Positions 17,755 to 27,211 of a DNA stretch of 64,000 nucleotides are shown one piece after another. The stretch is from Telluribacter roseus (lineage in GTDB: Bacteria; Bacteroidota; Bacteroidia; Cytophagales; Spirosomataceae). How positions within the stretch are numbered: the first letter of the stretch is position 1; every line of letters begins with the position of its first letter. Under the pieces are notes generated by a model that ran no database searches, was not told the DNA's origin, and was given only the letters and a program-made list of their open reading frames with translations. Both the position numbers and the translations under genes were made by a program. The stretch lies in assembly GCF_017355915.2 (NCBI RefSeq), contig NZ_JAFEUV020000001.1, positions 186,001 to 250,000 on the forward strand, read 5' to 3'.

Positions 17755-19188
17755 ATGAATTTAAGTGAAAAGCTACATAATTATCCTGTTTTGGAAACCG
17801 TAGCCAAAGCGGCCCGGGAGCTAGGCGTTGAGGCCTATGTGATTGGGGGCTTTGTGCGCGACCTGATCCTGAAGCGTTCCAGCAAGGATATCGATATTGT
17901 ATGCGTGGGTAGCGGGATCGAACTGGCCGAACGCGTGGCTGCTGCGCTGGGTAACGGTGCCCACGTGAGTGTGTTCCGGAACTTTGGTACCGCTCAGATC
18001 CGGCTGGACGATCTGGAGGTCGAGTTTGTGGGCGCCCGGAAGGAGTCATACCGCTCCGACTCGCGCAAACCTATTGTGGAAGATGGTACCCTAGAGGACG
18101 ACCAGAAACGCCGCGATTTTACCATCAACGCCATGGGCATCAGCCTGGACAGGGACAGCTACGGCGAGCTGATAGATCCTTTTGAGGGCATGCGTGACCT
18201 GCGCATGAAGATTATCCGTACCCCGCTGGAGCCGGGAATTACCTTCTCCGACGATCCGCTGCGTATGATGCGAGCCATTCGCTTCGCGTCACAACTCAAC
18301 TTTGACATTGAGCCGGATACCTTTGAGGCCATCATCCAGATGAAGGACCGCATCCAGATCGTATCCGCAGAGCGAATTATCGACGAACTGAATAAGATTG
18401 TACTATCGCCCACACCTTCCTACGGCTTTAAGCTGCTGTACCACGCCGGGCTGCTGCAGATCATCTTTCCCGAGCTGGTAGAGCTACAGGGCGTAGAGCA
18501 TATTGAGGGCAAGGGGCATAAAGATAATTTTTACCATACGCTGCAGGTACTTGACAACGTCGCCGAGCACTCGCAGGACCTGATGCTGCGCTGGGCGGCG
18601 CTGCTGCACGATATTGCCAAGCCGGCCACCAAGCGCTTTGATAAAAAAGTAGGCTGGACCTTCCACAATCACGAGGAGGTAGGGGCCCGGATGGTACCGG
18701 GTATTTTCCGGCGGATGAAATTGCCGCTCGATGACCGGATGCGCTTTGTGAAAAAGCTGGTAAGACTGCACCTGCGACCTATCGTGTTATCCAAGGAACA
18801 AATTACCGACTCGGCCATGCGGAGGCTGCTGTTTGAGGCGGGGGAAGATCTGGAAGCCCTTATGACCCTGTGCCGGGCCGATATCACGTCCAAGAATCCG
18901 GAGAAGGTGAAGAGGTACCTGCGTAACTTTGATATTGTACAGGAGAGGCTGCATGACCTGGAGGAGCGGGACAAGCTGCGTAACTTCCAGCCGGTTGTTA
19001 CGGGCGAAATGATCATGGAGACCTTTGGGATCAAGCCTTCCCGTGAAGTAGGTCTTATTAAAGAGGCCATTCGGGAAGCCATTCTGGAAGGTATTATACC
19101 CAACGAACTGGAAAAAGCCTATGCGTTTATGGTGGAGGAAGGAAAGAAGTTAGGCCTGGAGGGAAAGGAAAATAAAGTCGGAGCGTAA
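17755..19188 (+). CDS. cca: CCA tRNA nucleotidyltransferase with HD domain
   Basis: A 477-residue cytoplasmic enzyme that builds or repairs the 3' CCA end of tRNAs. The N-terminal nucleotidyltransferase domain shows IGGFVRDLILKR and DIDIV (catalytic aspartates), then GTAQI and the RRDFTINAM motif. The tRNA-binding region follows with DDPLRMMRAIRFA. A C-terminal HD phosphohydrolase domain is present: LRWAALLHDIAKP (His-Asp) and FHNHEEVGA. This matches the bifunctional Bacteroidota form. The tRNA-Arg gene in this window has no encoded CCA, consistent with need for the enzyme. The start matches relatives and lies next to a -7 box. Confidence 0.95.
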   Translation: MNLSEKLHNYPVLETVAKAARELGVEAYVIGGFVRDLILKRSSKDIDIVCVGSGIELAERVAAALGNGAHVSVFRNFGTAQIRLDDLEVEFVGARKESYRSDSRKPIVEDGTLEDDQKRRDFTINAMGISLDRDSYGELIDPFEGMRDLRMKIIRTPLEPGITFSDDPLRMMRAIRFASQLNFDIEPDTFEAIIQMKDRIQIVSAERIIDELNKIVLSPTPSYGFKLLYHAGLLQIIFPELVELQGVEHIEGKGHKDNFYHTLQVLDNVAEHSQDLMLRWAALLHDIAKPATKRFDKKVGWTFHNHEEVGARMVPGIFRRMKLPLDDRMRFVKKLVRLHLRPIVLSKEQITDSAMRRLLFEAGEDLEALMTLCRADITSKNPEKVKRYLRNFDIVQERLHDLEERDKLRNFQPVVTGEMIMETFGIKPSREVGLIKEAIREAILEGIIPNELEKAYAFMVEEGKKLGLEGKENKVGA

Positions 19189-19263
19189 AGGGCTACGGAG
19201 TACCGGTAGCCTGCCCACGTGCCACTTCAGACTTACACTATTTGCTATATAACCTACAACTAA

Positions 19264-19467
19264 ATGGAGAACTATCGCTTCAAACGTTTCTTTGCCGCAC
19301 TGCTTACGATCTTAGGTATCATCGTAGTCCTGTTTGCCTGTGTGGCTTTCTTATCAGACAACGAACCCGTTCTGGGTCTTTTTGTGACCAAGTGGGAATC
19401 TATCGTTCCCTTCCTGGTAGGTATTGTATTCCTGCTATCGGGAGTAAGTATGATCAACAACAGCTAG
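19264..19467 (+). CDS. Small membrane protein with two hydrophobic segments
   Basis: A 67-residue protein beginning with a basic/polar MENYRFKRF, then hydrophobic segments at about 10-30 and 45-64 separated by a short polar loop. No family is recognised. The ATG is 75 nt past the cca stop, so cotranscription is possible. The stop overlaps that of the convergent DUF2851 gene by 4 bp. Confidence 0.65.
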   Translation: MENYRFKRFFAALLTILGIIVVLFACVAFLSDNEPVLGLFVTKWESIVPFLVGIVFLLSGVSMINNS

Positions 19468-20744
19468 GAGGGGCGCAGCAGCGTTACACCCACCGAGCAA
19501 TCCAGACAACGTTTGGCTGAGCAGTAGGTATTGTACCATTCGATGAGTGCCTGCGAATCAGCCGACGTTTGTACCTGCATTCCTAATTGTTCCCACTGGC
19601 GGGTCAGGTGGTTATTTTCGGCCGGTATCTGTTCCAGCCAGTGTACTGCCTTATCAAGCAGGGCCTGCTGGTCGCGCTGGCGGGCGTAGGCAACCAGCAG
19701 CGGCACCGCCGCATTGATGATCAGCAGATCGGCGGCATCGGCTCCCAGGGCAGGTACTTTTCCTTTGGCGGGTTTGCCAAACTGGTAGTGCATGGTCCAG
19801 TACTCCGACTGCTTTACCCGCAGTACCTTACGCAGGGTAGCTACATCCGGAGCCGATGTAAGCGTGCCGAATAGCCCCGCCTGCTCCCCGATCAGTACCG
19901 CCAACTGAGCCAGCCTGACCGTCGGAAAGCCCGCCGGCCGCAGCCTCATAAACTTCCACTCGTGCGCGCCCAGCTGCTTTTCTTCCAGCCGGTACTTCAC
20001 CGACAGGAATTTATATTCCCTTTTTAGCACCTGTACGTACTCTTCCTCACTGGTTTCAGGCAGCAACCCCGCCGTTCCGAACAGCATGGCTTCCAGTTGT
20101 AGCCTATTGTCCCGGTGTTTCTGGAGTACTTTCAGGGGCACCTGTTGAGCCAGGCGCAGGAAAGGGGGCGCGTTGAGCTTAAAGCCAAAGTGCTGCGCCA
20201 GCCACTGGTAGGCCGTTTCCTCCCAGTCTCGCCCGTTGGCCTCCCATAGGGCCAGTACCAGCTCCGCTTTTTTATCCAGGCGTTCCAGCAGTACCCGGTC
20301 CAGCATCGACAGCTTTTTTATATCATTCACCTCACCAAACTGGGGAGCACACAGGATGGGATCATCGGGCGTCATGAGCTGTTCGTACCGCTCCCGTACT
20401 TCGGCGGGTACTCGATCCTTCAGGCTGAGGGTAGGGAGAAGGGTACCATCCTCGCGCCGGACGGGGCGGTCATCCTCCCACACTACATGCAGTACTACGC
20501 TCTCGTAGGCCATATCCTGCGCATGCCGGTGCTGCTGCCAGTCCGACGACCGCACGTGTATCTCCACGCATCCCGCCCACTCTACTTCATCAATAACTAC
20601 GCGGGCATCCGTAAAATCCGGCCCCGCGTGGGTATTGCGCTGTCCCGGGTACAGTACACGCAGCGACGCGCCAGCCTGGGTAACCAGAGCAGTTCGGTCG
20701 TAGTAATGATAGCGCCACACAAAGCTCAGGAAGTCTTCGTTCAT
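19464..20744 (-). CDS. DUF2851 family protein
   Basis: A 426-residue soluble protein of the Bacteroidota-specific DUF2851 family. The typical start (MNEDFLSFVWRY), NTHAGPDFTDARV and EIHVRSSDWQQHRHAQD are visible; His, Asp and Glu in this region could form an active site, but no activity is known to me. Near the C-terminus it has Cys-Leu-Asp-Cys flanked by other cysteines (SAKRCLDCSVG), a possible metal site. It follows the small plug-like gene with a 17-nt gap on the same strand, and its 3' end overlaps the small membrane protein gene. Confidence 0.85.
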   Translation of the reverse strand: MNEDFLSFVWRYHYYDRTALVTQAGASLRVLYPGQRNTHAGPDFTDARVVIDEVEWAGCVEIHVRSSDWQQHRHAQDMAYESVVLHVVWEDDRPVRREDGTLLPTLSLKDRVPAEVRERYEQLMTPDDPILCAPQFGEVNDIKKLSMLDRVLLERLDKKAELVLALWEANGRDWEETAYQWLAQHFGFKLNAPPFLRLAQQVPLKVLQKHRDNRLQLEAMLFGTAGLLPETSEEEYVQVLKREYKFLSVKYRLEEKQLGAHEWKFMRLRPAGFPTVRLAQLAVLIGEQAGLFGTLTSAPDVATLRKVLRVKQSEYWTMHYQFGKPAKGKVPALGADAADLLIINAAVPLLVAYARQRDQQALLDKAVHWLEQIPAENNHLTRQWEQLGMQVQTSADSQALIEWYNTYCSAKRCLDCSVGVTLLRPS

Positions 20745-20761
20745 AGATGGCTGTTTTAGAG

Positions 20762-21283
20762 CTACTTCTTCACTTCTACTTTTAAGGCTCCGTATACTAC
20801 CGTGGGGTACCCTTTCAGGCCGGCTGATGGCATGGGTACAAATTCGATGGCGCTGATCCGGGTAGTATCCGAGTCAGGAAGTGACGCGTAGGCAGTAGGA
20901 GTAAGTACCCTGTTATTGACGATGAGGGGCAGACGTACATCCCAGTGGCTGAAGGGAACTACCCTATTGTTTCGGGCCCATCTGAACACATACTCGTAGA
21001 ACCCGGAAGGCTTGGAGTGGTAGAAGGTGTATGATTTACTGAAATCTTTTACCCCCAGTTCTTTTAGCTCCTGAGCGTCCTTTACCTTCTGCATCCTTAC
21101 TATGGTCAGCTTGTCCGGCAGAGGGTTATTTTTATCCATCAGAAGCCCATCCAGAACTACATAATCCGTCACCATTTCCGTGCGTTTATCAGTAAAGGTA
21201 TGGTTGGGAAGCCCCTGCGCGGCACTCGGTATCGAAAAGGTACTAACGAGCAGAAAACATACTATGAGGGAAAGAGTATTCAT
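20762..21283 (-). CDS. Small exported protein resembling a TonB plug fold
   Basis: A 173-residue protein with a signal peptide (cleavage near Ala-Ala-Gln, residue 23). No named family is recognised. The C-terminal half has the order of elements found in TonB-receptor plugs: a LPLIVNNRVLTP strand in the place of the plug's 'PLFIVDGV', a polar stretch, RISAIEFVPMPS in place of 'IERIEFL', then VVYGALKVEV in place of 'AYGARAAGGVI'. There is no beta-barrel or carboxypeptidase-like domain. It is likely periplasmic or outer-membrane associated and is cotranscribed with the DUF2851 gene downstream. The plug resemblance is my inference from pattern only. Confidence 0.7.
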   Translation of the reverse strand: MNTLSLIVCFLLVSTFSIPSAAQGLPNHTFTDKRTEMVTDYVVLDGLLMDKNNPLPDKLTIVRMQKVKDAQELKELGVKDFSKSYTFYHSKPSGFYEYVFRWARNNRVVPFSHWDVRLPLIVNNRVLTPTAYASLPDSDTTRISAIEFVPMPSAGLKGYPTVVYGALKVEVKK

Positions 21284-21507
21284 ACAGTAGTTAGTTTAAG
21301 AGGAACTGTACCCGTGAAAATACGAGGTATTCTCTATTAAAGACGCTGTGATACGTCGTCTCCTGCTGATAATTACCCGTTTGTGATCGGGTTGTCTTTA
21401 GGGTAAACTAATTTTTAAGGGAAAGCGCACCGGCATCTTGTACTTTCTGTGTACACTTTGCGACATTTGCGCCTGTAATCAATAAAGACACACTGACCCA
21501 AGTACCT

Positions 21508-22194
21508 ATGTTTCGTATCTTTTTTGCTATTTTCTTCAAGTTAGTCATGTATTTTGTCATCCTATCGGTACTGTGGGTCGTGGTGCTGAAGGTAGTGCCG
21601 GTATGGGTGACGCCGCTGATGCTGGTTCGCAAAGTAGAGGCCTCGCGGGAAGGAGAGAGTAGCAAGATCTACCATGACTGGGAGTCGTACGATAATATTT
21701 CCAGAGAAGCGGCGCTGGCCGTGGTAGCCTCCGAAGACCAGAACTTCCCCAACCACTGGGGCTTTGATTTTGATCAGATTCAGGATGCTATGTCCGAGAA
21801 CAGGAAGCGCGTACGGGGCGCCAGTACCATATCGCAGCAGGTAGCCAAGAACGTATTCCTGTGGAATGGCCGTAGTTATATCCGTAAGGGACTCGAAGCC
21901 TACTTCACGGTACTGATCGAACTGATCTGGGGCAAAAAGCGCATCCTGGAAGTATACCTCAACGTAGCCGAAATGGGCAAGATGACCTTTGGCGTAGAGG
22001 CCGCCTCTCAGCGCTTCTACGGGAAGTCCGCCAAAGACCTCACCCGGTACGAAGCCGCCCGTATTGCCGCCGTGCTTCCCAATCCCATTCGTTTTTCGAT
22101 CAAGAATCCTTCGTCCTACGTGCAGGGGCGCACCAGCAAAATTGCCCGGCAGATGCGGGCCCTGGGCGGGCAGAAGTACATCGCAGATCTATAG
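21508..22194 (+). CDS. mtgA: Monofunctional peptidoglycan glycosyltransferase
   Basis: A 228-residue GT51 enzyme that polymerises lipid II without a transpeptidase domain. One N-terminal transmembrane segment (about 5-25) is followed by the five GT51 motifs: ASEDQNFPNHWGFD with the catalytic Glu, RGASTISQQVAKN, KRILEVYLNVAEMG with the second Glu, GVEAASQRFYGKSA and EAARIAAVLPNP. Length and order match MtgA. It stands alone, transcribed rightward, with its stop only 5 nt from that of the convergent STN/plug gene. Confidence 0.95.
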   Translation: MFRIFFAIFFKLVMYFVILSVLWVVVLKVVPVWVTPLMLVRKVEASREGESSKIYHDWESYDNISREAALAVVASEDQNFPNHWGFDFDQIQDAMSENRKRVRGASTISQQVAKNVFLWNGRSYIRKGLEAYFTVLIELIWGKKRILEVYLNVAEMGKMTFGVEAASQRFYGKSAKDLTRYEAARIAAVLPNPIRFSIKNPSSYVQGRTSKIARQMRALGGQKYIADL

Positions 22195-22199
22195 TCTCG

Positions 22200-25100
22200 C
22201 TACCGCACTTTCACCAGTTTATCTACGGAAATGGGTTGCCCATAGGGAGTAAGGCCCTGGATGGTGACCCGTAATGTTCGAACCTGATCAGAAAGTGGAA
22301 AGCTGATGGTAGATTTTCCCTGACTGTCGGTGGTAATGAGGGGGTTCCAGTATAACACATCCCGCAGGTCGGGGCGGGTGGCATCCCTGGTGGAGTCGGT
22401 GTAGCGGGGCACGTAGTACTGCCGCTTTGCTGGGAAGCCCGGGACGATAAAATCAGACTTGCCATCCTTACCGGCTTTTCCTGGACGCCACTTTTTGGTA
22501 AAGATCGCAATGACTCCGCCTGCTGCCCTTGCGCCATAGGCGGCCAATCCTCCGTTGACCAGAAATTCAATACGCTCTATATCACTTGGATTTAGATAGC
22601 TAAGTTCGTCACCGGCGTCGCTACTTATGATTACTCCGTCTACGATAAACAGGGGCGGAATTCTCTGCATGAAATTACCAGTTTCACGGACTATAACAGA
22701 ATAACTCTCCCCCTGGCCTTTCAGTACCTTTACGGCGGGTACCTGACCCATGATCATTTCGTATACATTTGTGTAACTACGCGATTTTTCATCAAAATTT
22801 AATGAGTAGTCGGGGGTGTCGTGTATGCTGATCCGGCGGGCGTCACTTTCGGCATCTTCCTTTTTTCCTTTTATACGTACTTCCTGCAGGAGCCGGGCAT
22901 CTTTTTCCCGATAAAGCTCCGGCGAAACCTCCTGTCGGTTACGGGCCTGAGTCAGGTAATTTTCCTGGCGCAGCGCCCAGTCCGCCGGATCGGTCAGCGG
23001 CAAAGGTACTTCGGTAAATGTCGCCCCCGGAGCATCCAGAAGTACCCGTCCATTCATGACCCGCAGGTTCTTGTTCATGATAACAACCCGTACCCGACTG
23101 GTATCCGTAAACGCTAACCGCTCCAGTGTAAAGGTACCTTCGGCATTGGCCTGTACTGAACTGGAGAACGCCTGGGATGAGCCGGTAAAGGTGAATAGCA
23201 GTTTGGCATCAGGAATAGGTCTGTCCCGGGTAGTCAGAGCCCGTCCCCGCAGTACTAGGGCAGTTGGGGGAGCCCCGTTAGCCGGAGTGGCTGGTAGCTG
23301 GTCCCAGCTCAGGCGTCGCCAGCCCTGCGTGAGCAGCAGGTCGTCGAGGGCCCGGCGGGTGGCAGGCAGATTGTCTTGGGTATAGTAGCGGGGCTGCTCA
23401 ATAGTACCACGTAATTCACCAGACAGGAGCAGGTGTGTGTGCAGGTCTGCCGCCGTATCGGCCGGAAGCTGGTCAGCGTCGGTAACGGAAGCCGACAAAA
23501 TCGCGGATAGGGGTTCATTGGTACCATCCCGAACGAGCAGGCCCAGGCTTATCTGTTCGCGGGCGGTGTACTCATTCTTGTTGGGCAATATCTCCACCCG
23601 CACGGGGCTTAACCGCTCCGGTACGTACACCAGCCGCTCGGCCCGGGGCCGTCCCTGTGCATCAAAAAGGGTTACCTGCGTAAGGCCCGGTGGTAGCTGA
23701 GCAGTAGGTACTTCAATACTGGCCTTCCCCTGCTGAAGCTGTAGTTTGGCCTGCTGCTGTAAGGTACCCCGGTTTTGCAGGACTATATACACCGGCTGAT
23801 TGTGCAGGCGTTCGGAAGCCAGTATATGTACTTTCAGCATGCTACTGTCGCTGAGCCAGTCAGCGCGCAAACTCAGTCCTTCGGCATCGGCCCGGGGTAT
23901 TTTATACTCGATACCACTAACGCGGGCCCGGTACGTCTGGTCAGGTACCGGCGTGAGTTCGACGCTACCCATTCCCAGCGCATTGGTATTGAATTCGGCT
24001 ATTTCTTTACCCAGCTTGTCTATGACCTGACCCGATACTGCTATGCCGCGTCCCCGGCTGTCCAGCGCTTTTATACCCAACCGGGAGGGATGTCCGGCTA
24101 CCCAGTGACCGCCCTCGGGCAGAAACTGTACGTCCGGGGCCACATCCCGGTGGCTGATCTCCGGGTGGGGAGGTTTAAGCCAGTTATGTACCTGTACCAG
24201 TCGTTCGAAGGGGGGAAAGGGATGGCCCCGGTCCGCTTCGGTGTAGGCCCGCAAGCGGTAAGTACCCGTGGCAAGCGTATCCGAGAGACGGAAATGTCCA
24301 GAACTACGTGCTTCTTTAGTGGGTAACCACTGGTGGGCAACGGTACGTCCCTGCGCCGTAAGCAACTCCACATGCAGAGCGGGCTGCGACTCAGGTTCGG
24401 CCGTTGCCACCGTGGCAGCGGCCACCGTGGCAACGGTATTTTGCTGCGCACCATCCTGTTTTAATAGATAGGCGCTCAGCCAAAGGGTATCTCCGGTGGT
24501 ATAGAAGGGTTTGTCAATGTGCAGAAATACACCGGGTGGGGCACTTTGCTGGTAGGCACGCCACTGGTTCGTCAACGAATCAAGTACCTGGTCCTTTTCC
24601 AGTAGGGTACCCGTAGTAGCCGCTTCGGCCAGGAGGGGAGCTACTACTGTTCCGGCAGGCTTCCAGTCGGCGGGTAGTAGCCGGGCCAGCCGGTCATGGC
24701 CCAGGTAGCCCCGGATTTCCATGCCCATCGGGACCGATACCCAGCCATCGGTGGTAACTACCGCCTGCTGCTGCGGGAGCGACAGGATTGAGTAGGCATA
24801 GGGCATATCAGTATAGGGCGTATTGCGGGTGTAGATGCGGGAGTGAAAGATTTCCAGCGGCTGACTGGAGCGGAATACCCGCTCGAAGGGCAGGTCGCCC
24901 GGACGAAAGAGGCTGTCCGGGACAATAGGGTTGGACCGACGCAGCCCCGAAAACTGTACAATGGGAGCCGTGGAAGAAGCATCGGTCAAGGTCATATTGC
25001 TCTGGTACACCAGAAACCCCTCCTGCTCATAGGTGCCGGCAATCATGCTGGCCAGCAAGTGCCGCGACGAACCCCGGTAGGCTGCCTGCCGGTTGCGCTG

Positions 25101-26108
25101 CCAGCGCTCGGCCTGGTCCGGATTTTCTGGTATGAGTTCTTCGAAGCGGGTGGTACCAGCGTAATGGGTATTGAGCCGGTAGGTGTCAAAGAAGGTCATG
25201 TCGTAGTGGATACGATAGCCCAGGGCCCGGTTCTCAATGATCAGAGGGGCACTGGCTTTGGCCAGCAGCTTGCCTCTGTCTTCGGTAAACTGCACCACCG
25301 AATCATTTAACAGTACACAGCGGCTGGCGTAGGGGCTCTGACCCAACAGCTCGTCGATAAACTTTCGGAGCTGTCGCTGCCTGGCCCGGCTCCTGCGGCC
25401 TACTACCGTCACGCTGCGCAGTTCGTTGGCGGAGGGGCGAAGGAAGATGTTTACTGTTCGGGGAGTGGGGCCGGTTGTTCGTACTACTTCGCGGGTGGTT
25501 TCGTAGCCCAGGTAGGAGGCCACCAGTTCGATGGTACCTACGGGCACACTAGTCAACCGATACCTACCATCTTCACGGGTAGTGGTACCCCTGGTAGTGG
25601 AGTTGATGTACACAGAGGCAAACGGCAGGGGCTCACCCGTAAGTACATCCACTACTTTGCCGCTAATGGTAGCGGTTTGGTCTTCCCGTTGCGTCGCTGG
25701 AGTATACTTCCTGGGTAATGGAACAGTCTGAGTGGGAGAAGTAGCCTCATAAATGAGATAACGGCGATTCTGTTGTTTTTCTACCTTAAGGCCAAGTGGA
25801 TGTAATAAATCCGCCAGGTACTGATCCAGACGAGTGTCAGCTACTGTCTGGTTATCTATGGATAGCTGTTTGTTCTGAATGGCCTGGTGATTATAGTTAA
25901 AGTAGATCCCGTGGCGATCCTGTAGCTGCCGAAGGACGACCTCAAGAGGTTGTGATCCCGTGCGGATTGCCTTCTGACCGTTGGATTGAGCCAGGGTTAC
26001 CTGTACGAAAGTGGCGGGTAGTATATTACCCAAAAAGAACAGAGCCAGTACCAATCCTTTGACAGGCTTCATACGGAGTGGGAGTGGTAGTAAGTTGTGT
26101 CGAATCAT
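22200..26108 (-). CDS. STN / carboxypeptidase-regulatory / MG2 / TonB-plug protein without a barrel
   Basis: A 1302-residue exported protein. In order: signal peptide (to about 41), STN domain (about 50-115), carboxypeptidase regulatory-like domain (about 146-232), a conserved region common to Bacteroidota CarboxypepD-reg proteins (about 240-500), an MG2-like macroglobulin segment with HIDKPFYTTGDTLWLSAYLL near 526-548, further Ig-like repeats, and a TonB plug near 1085-1200 (PPLFIVDGVII, then AYGARAAGGVIAIF). After it only about 100 residues follow, ending in a strand-rich segment, so there is no beta-barrel. Its ATG overlaps the fecR stop (ATGA at 26105-26108), giving translational coupling. 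STN domains contact FecR, so this could be a ligand sensor of the cell-surface signalling set. The stop is 5 nt from mtgA. Confidence 0.85.
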   Translation of the reverse strand: MIRHNLLPLPLRMKPVKGLVLALFFLGNILPATFVQVTLAQSNGQKAIRTGSQPLEVVLRQLQDRHGIYFNYNHQAIQNKQLSIDNQTVADTRLDQYLADLLHPLGLKVEKQQNRRYLIYEATSPTQTVPLPRKYTPATQREDQTATISGKVVDVLTGEPLPFASVYINSTTRGTTTREDGRYRLTSVPVGTIELVASYLGYETTREVVRTTGPTPRTVNIFLRPSANELRSVTVVGRRSRARQRQLRKFIDELLGQSPYASRCVLLNDSVVQFTEDRGKLLAKASAPLIIENRALGYRIHYDMTFFDTYRLNTHYAGTTRFEELIPENPDQAERWQRNRQAAYRGSSRHLLASMIAGTYEQEGFLVYQSNMTLTDASSTAPIVQFSGLRRSNPIVPDSLFRPGDLPFERVFRSSQPLEIFHSRIYTRNTPYTDMPYAYSILSLPQQQAVVTTDGWVSVPMGMEIRGYLGHDRLARLLPADWKPAGTVVAPLLAEAATTGTLLEKDQVLDSLTNQWRAYQQSAPPGVFLHIDKPFYTTGDTLWLSAYLLKQDGAQQNTVATVAAATVATAEPESQPALHVELLTAQGRTVAHQWLPTKEARSSGHFRLSDTLATGTYRLRAYTEADRGHPFPPFERLVQVHNWLKPPHPEISHRDVAPDVQFLPEGGHWVAGHPSRLGIKALDSRGRGIAVSGQVIDKLGKEIAEFNTNALGMGSVELTPVPDQTYRARVSGIEYKIPRADAEGLSLRADWLSDSSMLKVHILASERLHNQPVYIVLQNRGTLQQQAKLQLQQGKASIEVPTAQLPPGLTQVTLFDAQGRPRAERLVYVPERLSPVRVEILPNKNEYTAREQISLGLLVRDGTNEPLSAILSASVTDADQLPADTAADLHTHLLLSGELRGTIEQPRYYTQDNLPATRRALDDLLLTQGWRRLSWDQLPATPANGAPPTALVLRGRALTTRDRPIPDAKLLFTFTGSSQAFSSSVQANAEGTFTLERLAFTDTSRVRVVIMNKNLRVMNGRVLLDAPGATFTEVPLPLTDPADWALRQENYLTQARNRQEVSPELYREKDARLLQEVRIKGKKEDAESDARRISIHDTPDYSLNFDEKSRSYTNVYEMIMGQVPAVKVLKGQGESYSVIVRETGNFMQRIPPLFIVDGVIISSDAGDELSYLNPSDIERIEFLVNGGLAAYGARAAGGVIAIFTKKWRPGKAGKDGKSDFIVPGFPAKRQYYVPRYTDSTRDATRPDLRDVLYWNPLITTDSQGKSTISFPLSDQVRTLRVTIQGLTPYGQPISVDKLVKVR

Positions 26109-27121
26109 GGCCGTTGTACGATAACCTGTTCACCGTTGCGCGTTATCTTTACTCCCAGGGCTTTGGCGATGGTGTCCAGTACCAGTTGTTCGTTGTCGGC
26201 GAGCATATTACCGGTAAAGGTCAGACGAGCCAGTGACGGATCAGCAATGACTACCTTATGGCCAAACTGGTCCTCAAGGGCATCGGCAATGTCCCGAAGG
26301 GTAGCCTGCTCAAATACGAGTACCTTCTCCATCCAGGCCAGGTGCCGGGCCGGATCTACCTGCTGCTTTCGCAGTGCTTTACCTGACTTAGGTAGCTCCG
26401 CCAATTCCCCCGGCTTTAGAATCATTCTTTCCTTATCACCACCATTCTTCTGTAGTTCTACCTTTCCCTCCGTGAGGAGCACCCGCACCTGATCGCGACG
26501 GTTGTGGACGTTGAACTGGGTGCCTAGTACCTGCACATCTAACCCCTCGGTATGTACGGTAAACGTAGCCGGTGTGCCAGCTATCTGCTTTTTACTGACC
26601 CGGAAGTAGGCTTCACCCTTCAGCCATACCTCCCGATTGCCTGCCCAGTCGGTTTGGTAGGATAACTGGGAGTGGCTGTTGAGAGTAACCTGCGATCCAT
26701 CGGGCAGTTGCTCTGTCCGTAGTTCGCCGTAGGTAGTTTGCAATTCAGTGGGGTTAAAGGTTAAGAAGTACCAGCTCAGGAGTCCCAGCCCCACGGTCAG
26801 TACCAGTATAGCCGCGATCCGGTACCACGGAGTAAGTGAGGTCTGGGGGTGCCAGGTTTTTGTCCCGGATATTTCCCGCTCCTGCCGACGATCTAAGGCT
26901 CCCTGCCATAGGGCTTGCACTTCTGTATGCGAGAGTTCTTCTTCCGGGGGCAGACTTCGCAGTACCAGCCGTGCTTTCAGAATGACTTCACCCCGCTGTT
27001 CCGGGGCCTGCGCCAGCCAGGCTGCCCAGGTACCGTCGGCATCCGAGGCCGGATCTTTTACCCAGCGGATAAAATCAGTATGTAGAAGCAAGTCTTCAAA
27101 ATTATCCGGAAGCTGACTCAT
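26105..27121 (-). CDS. FecR-family anti-sigma factor
   Basis: A 338-residue membrane protein. A cytoplasmic N-terminal part (about 1-95) would hold the ECF sigma factor. One transmembrane segment follows (about 103-123, AAILVLTVGLGLLSWYF). Then come a periplasmic FecR domain (TTYGELRTEQLPDGSQVTLN to LTEGKVEL) and a C-terminal DUF4974-like STN-contact domain (RDIADALEDQFGHKVVI). It lies between the fecI-like gene (90 nt upstream) and the STN/plug gene, with which it overlaps by 4 bp. This is the classic arrangement of Bacteroidota cell-surface signalling operons. Confidence 0.9.
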   Translation of the reverse strand: MSQLPDNFEDLLLHTDFIRWVKDPASDADGTWAAWLAQAPEQRGEVILKARLVLRSLPPEEELSHTEVQALWQGALDRRQEREISGTKTWHPQTSLTPWYRIAAILVLTVGLGLLSWYFLTFNPTELQTTYGELRTEQLPDGSQVTLNSHSQLSYQTDWAGNREVWLKGEAYFRVSKKQIAGTPATFTVHTEGLDVQVLGTQFNVHNRRDQVRVLLTEGKVELQKNGGDKERMILKPGELAELPKSGKALRKQQVDPARHLAWMEKVLVFEQATLRDIADALEDQFGHKVVIADPSLARLTFTGNMLADNEQLVLDTIAKALGVKITRNGEQVIVQRP

Positions 27122-27211
27122 AGGGAAAAGTTGATGGGTTTCTATAAGTATTAGAAACAGACCTCTCCCAACTAATCATTTTTCAGAAAATAATTTTTGC
27201 AGAAAGGGAAG

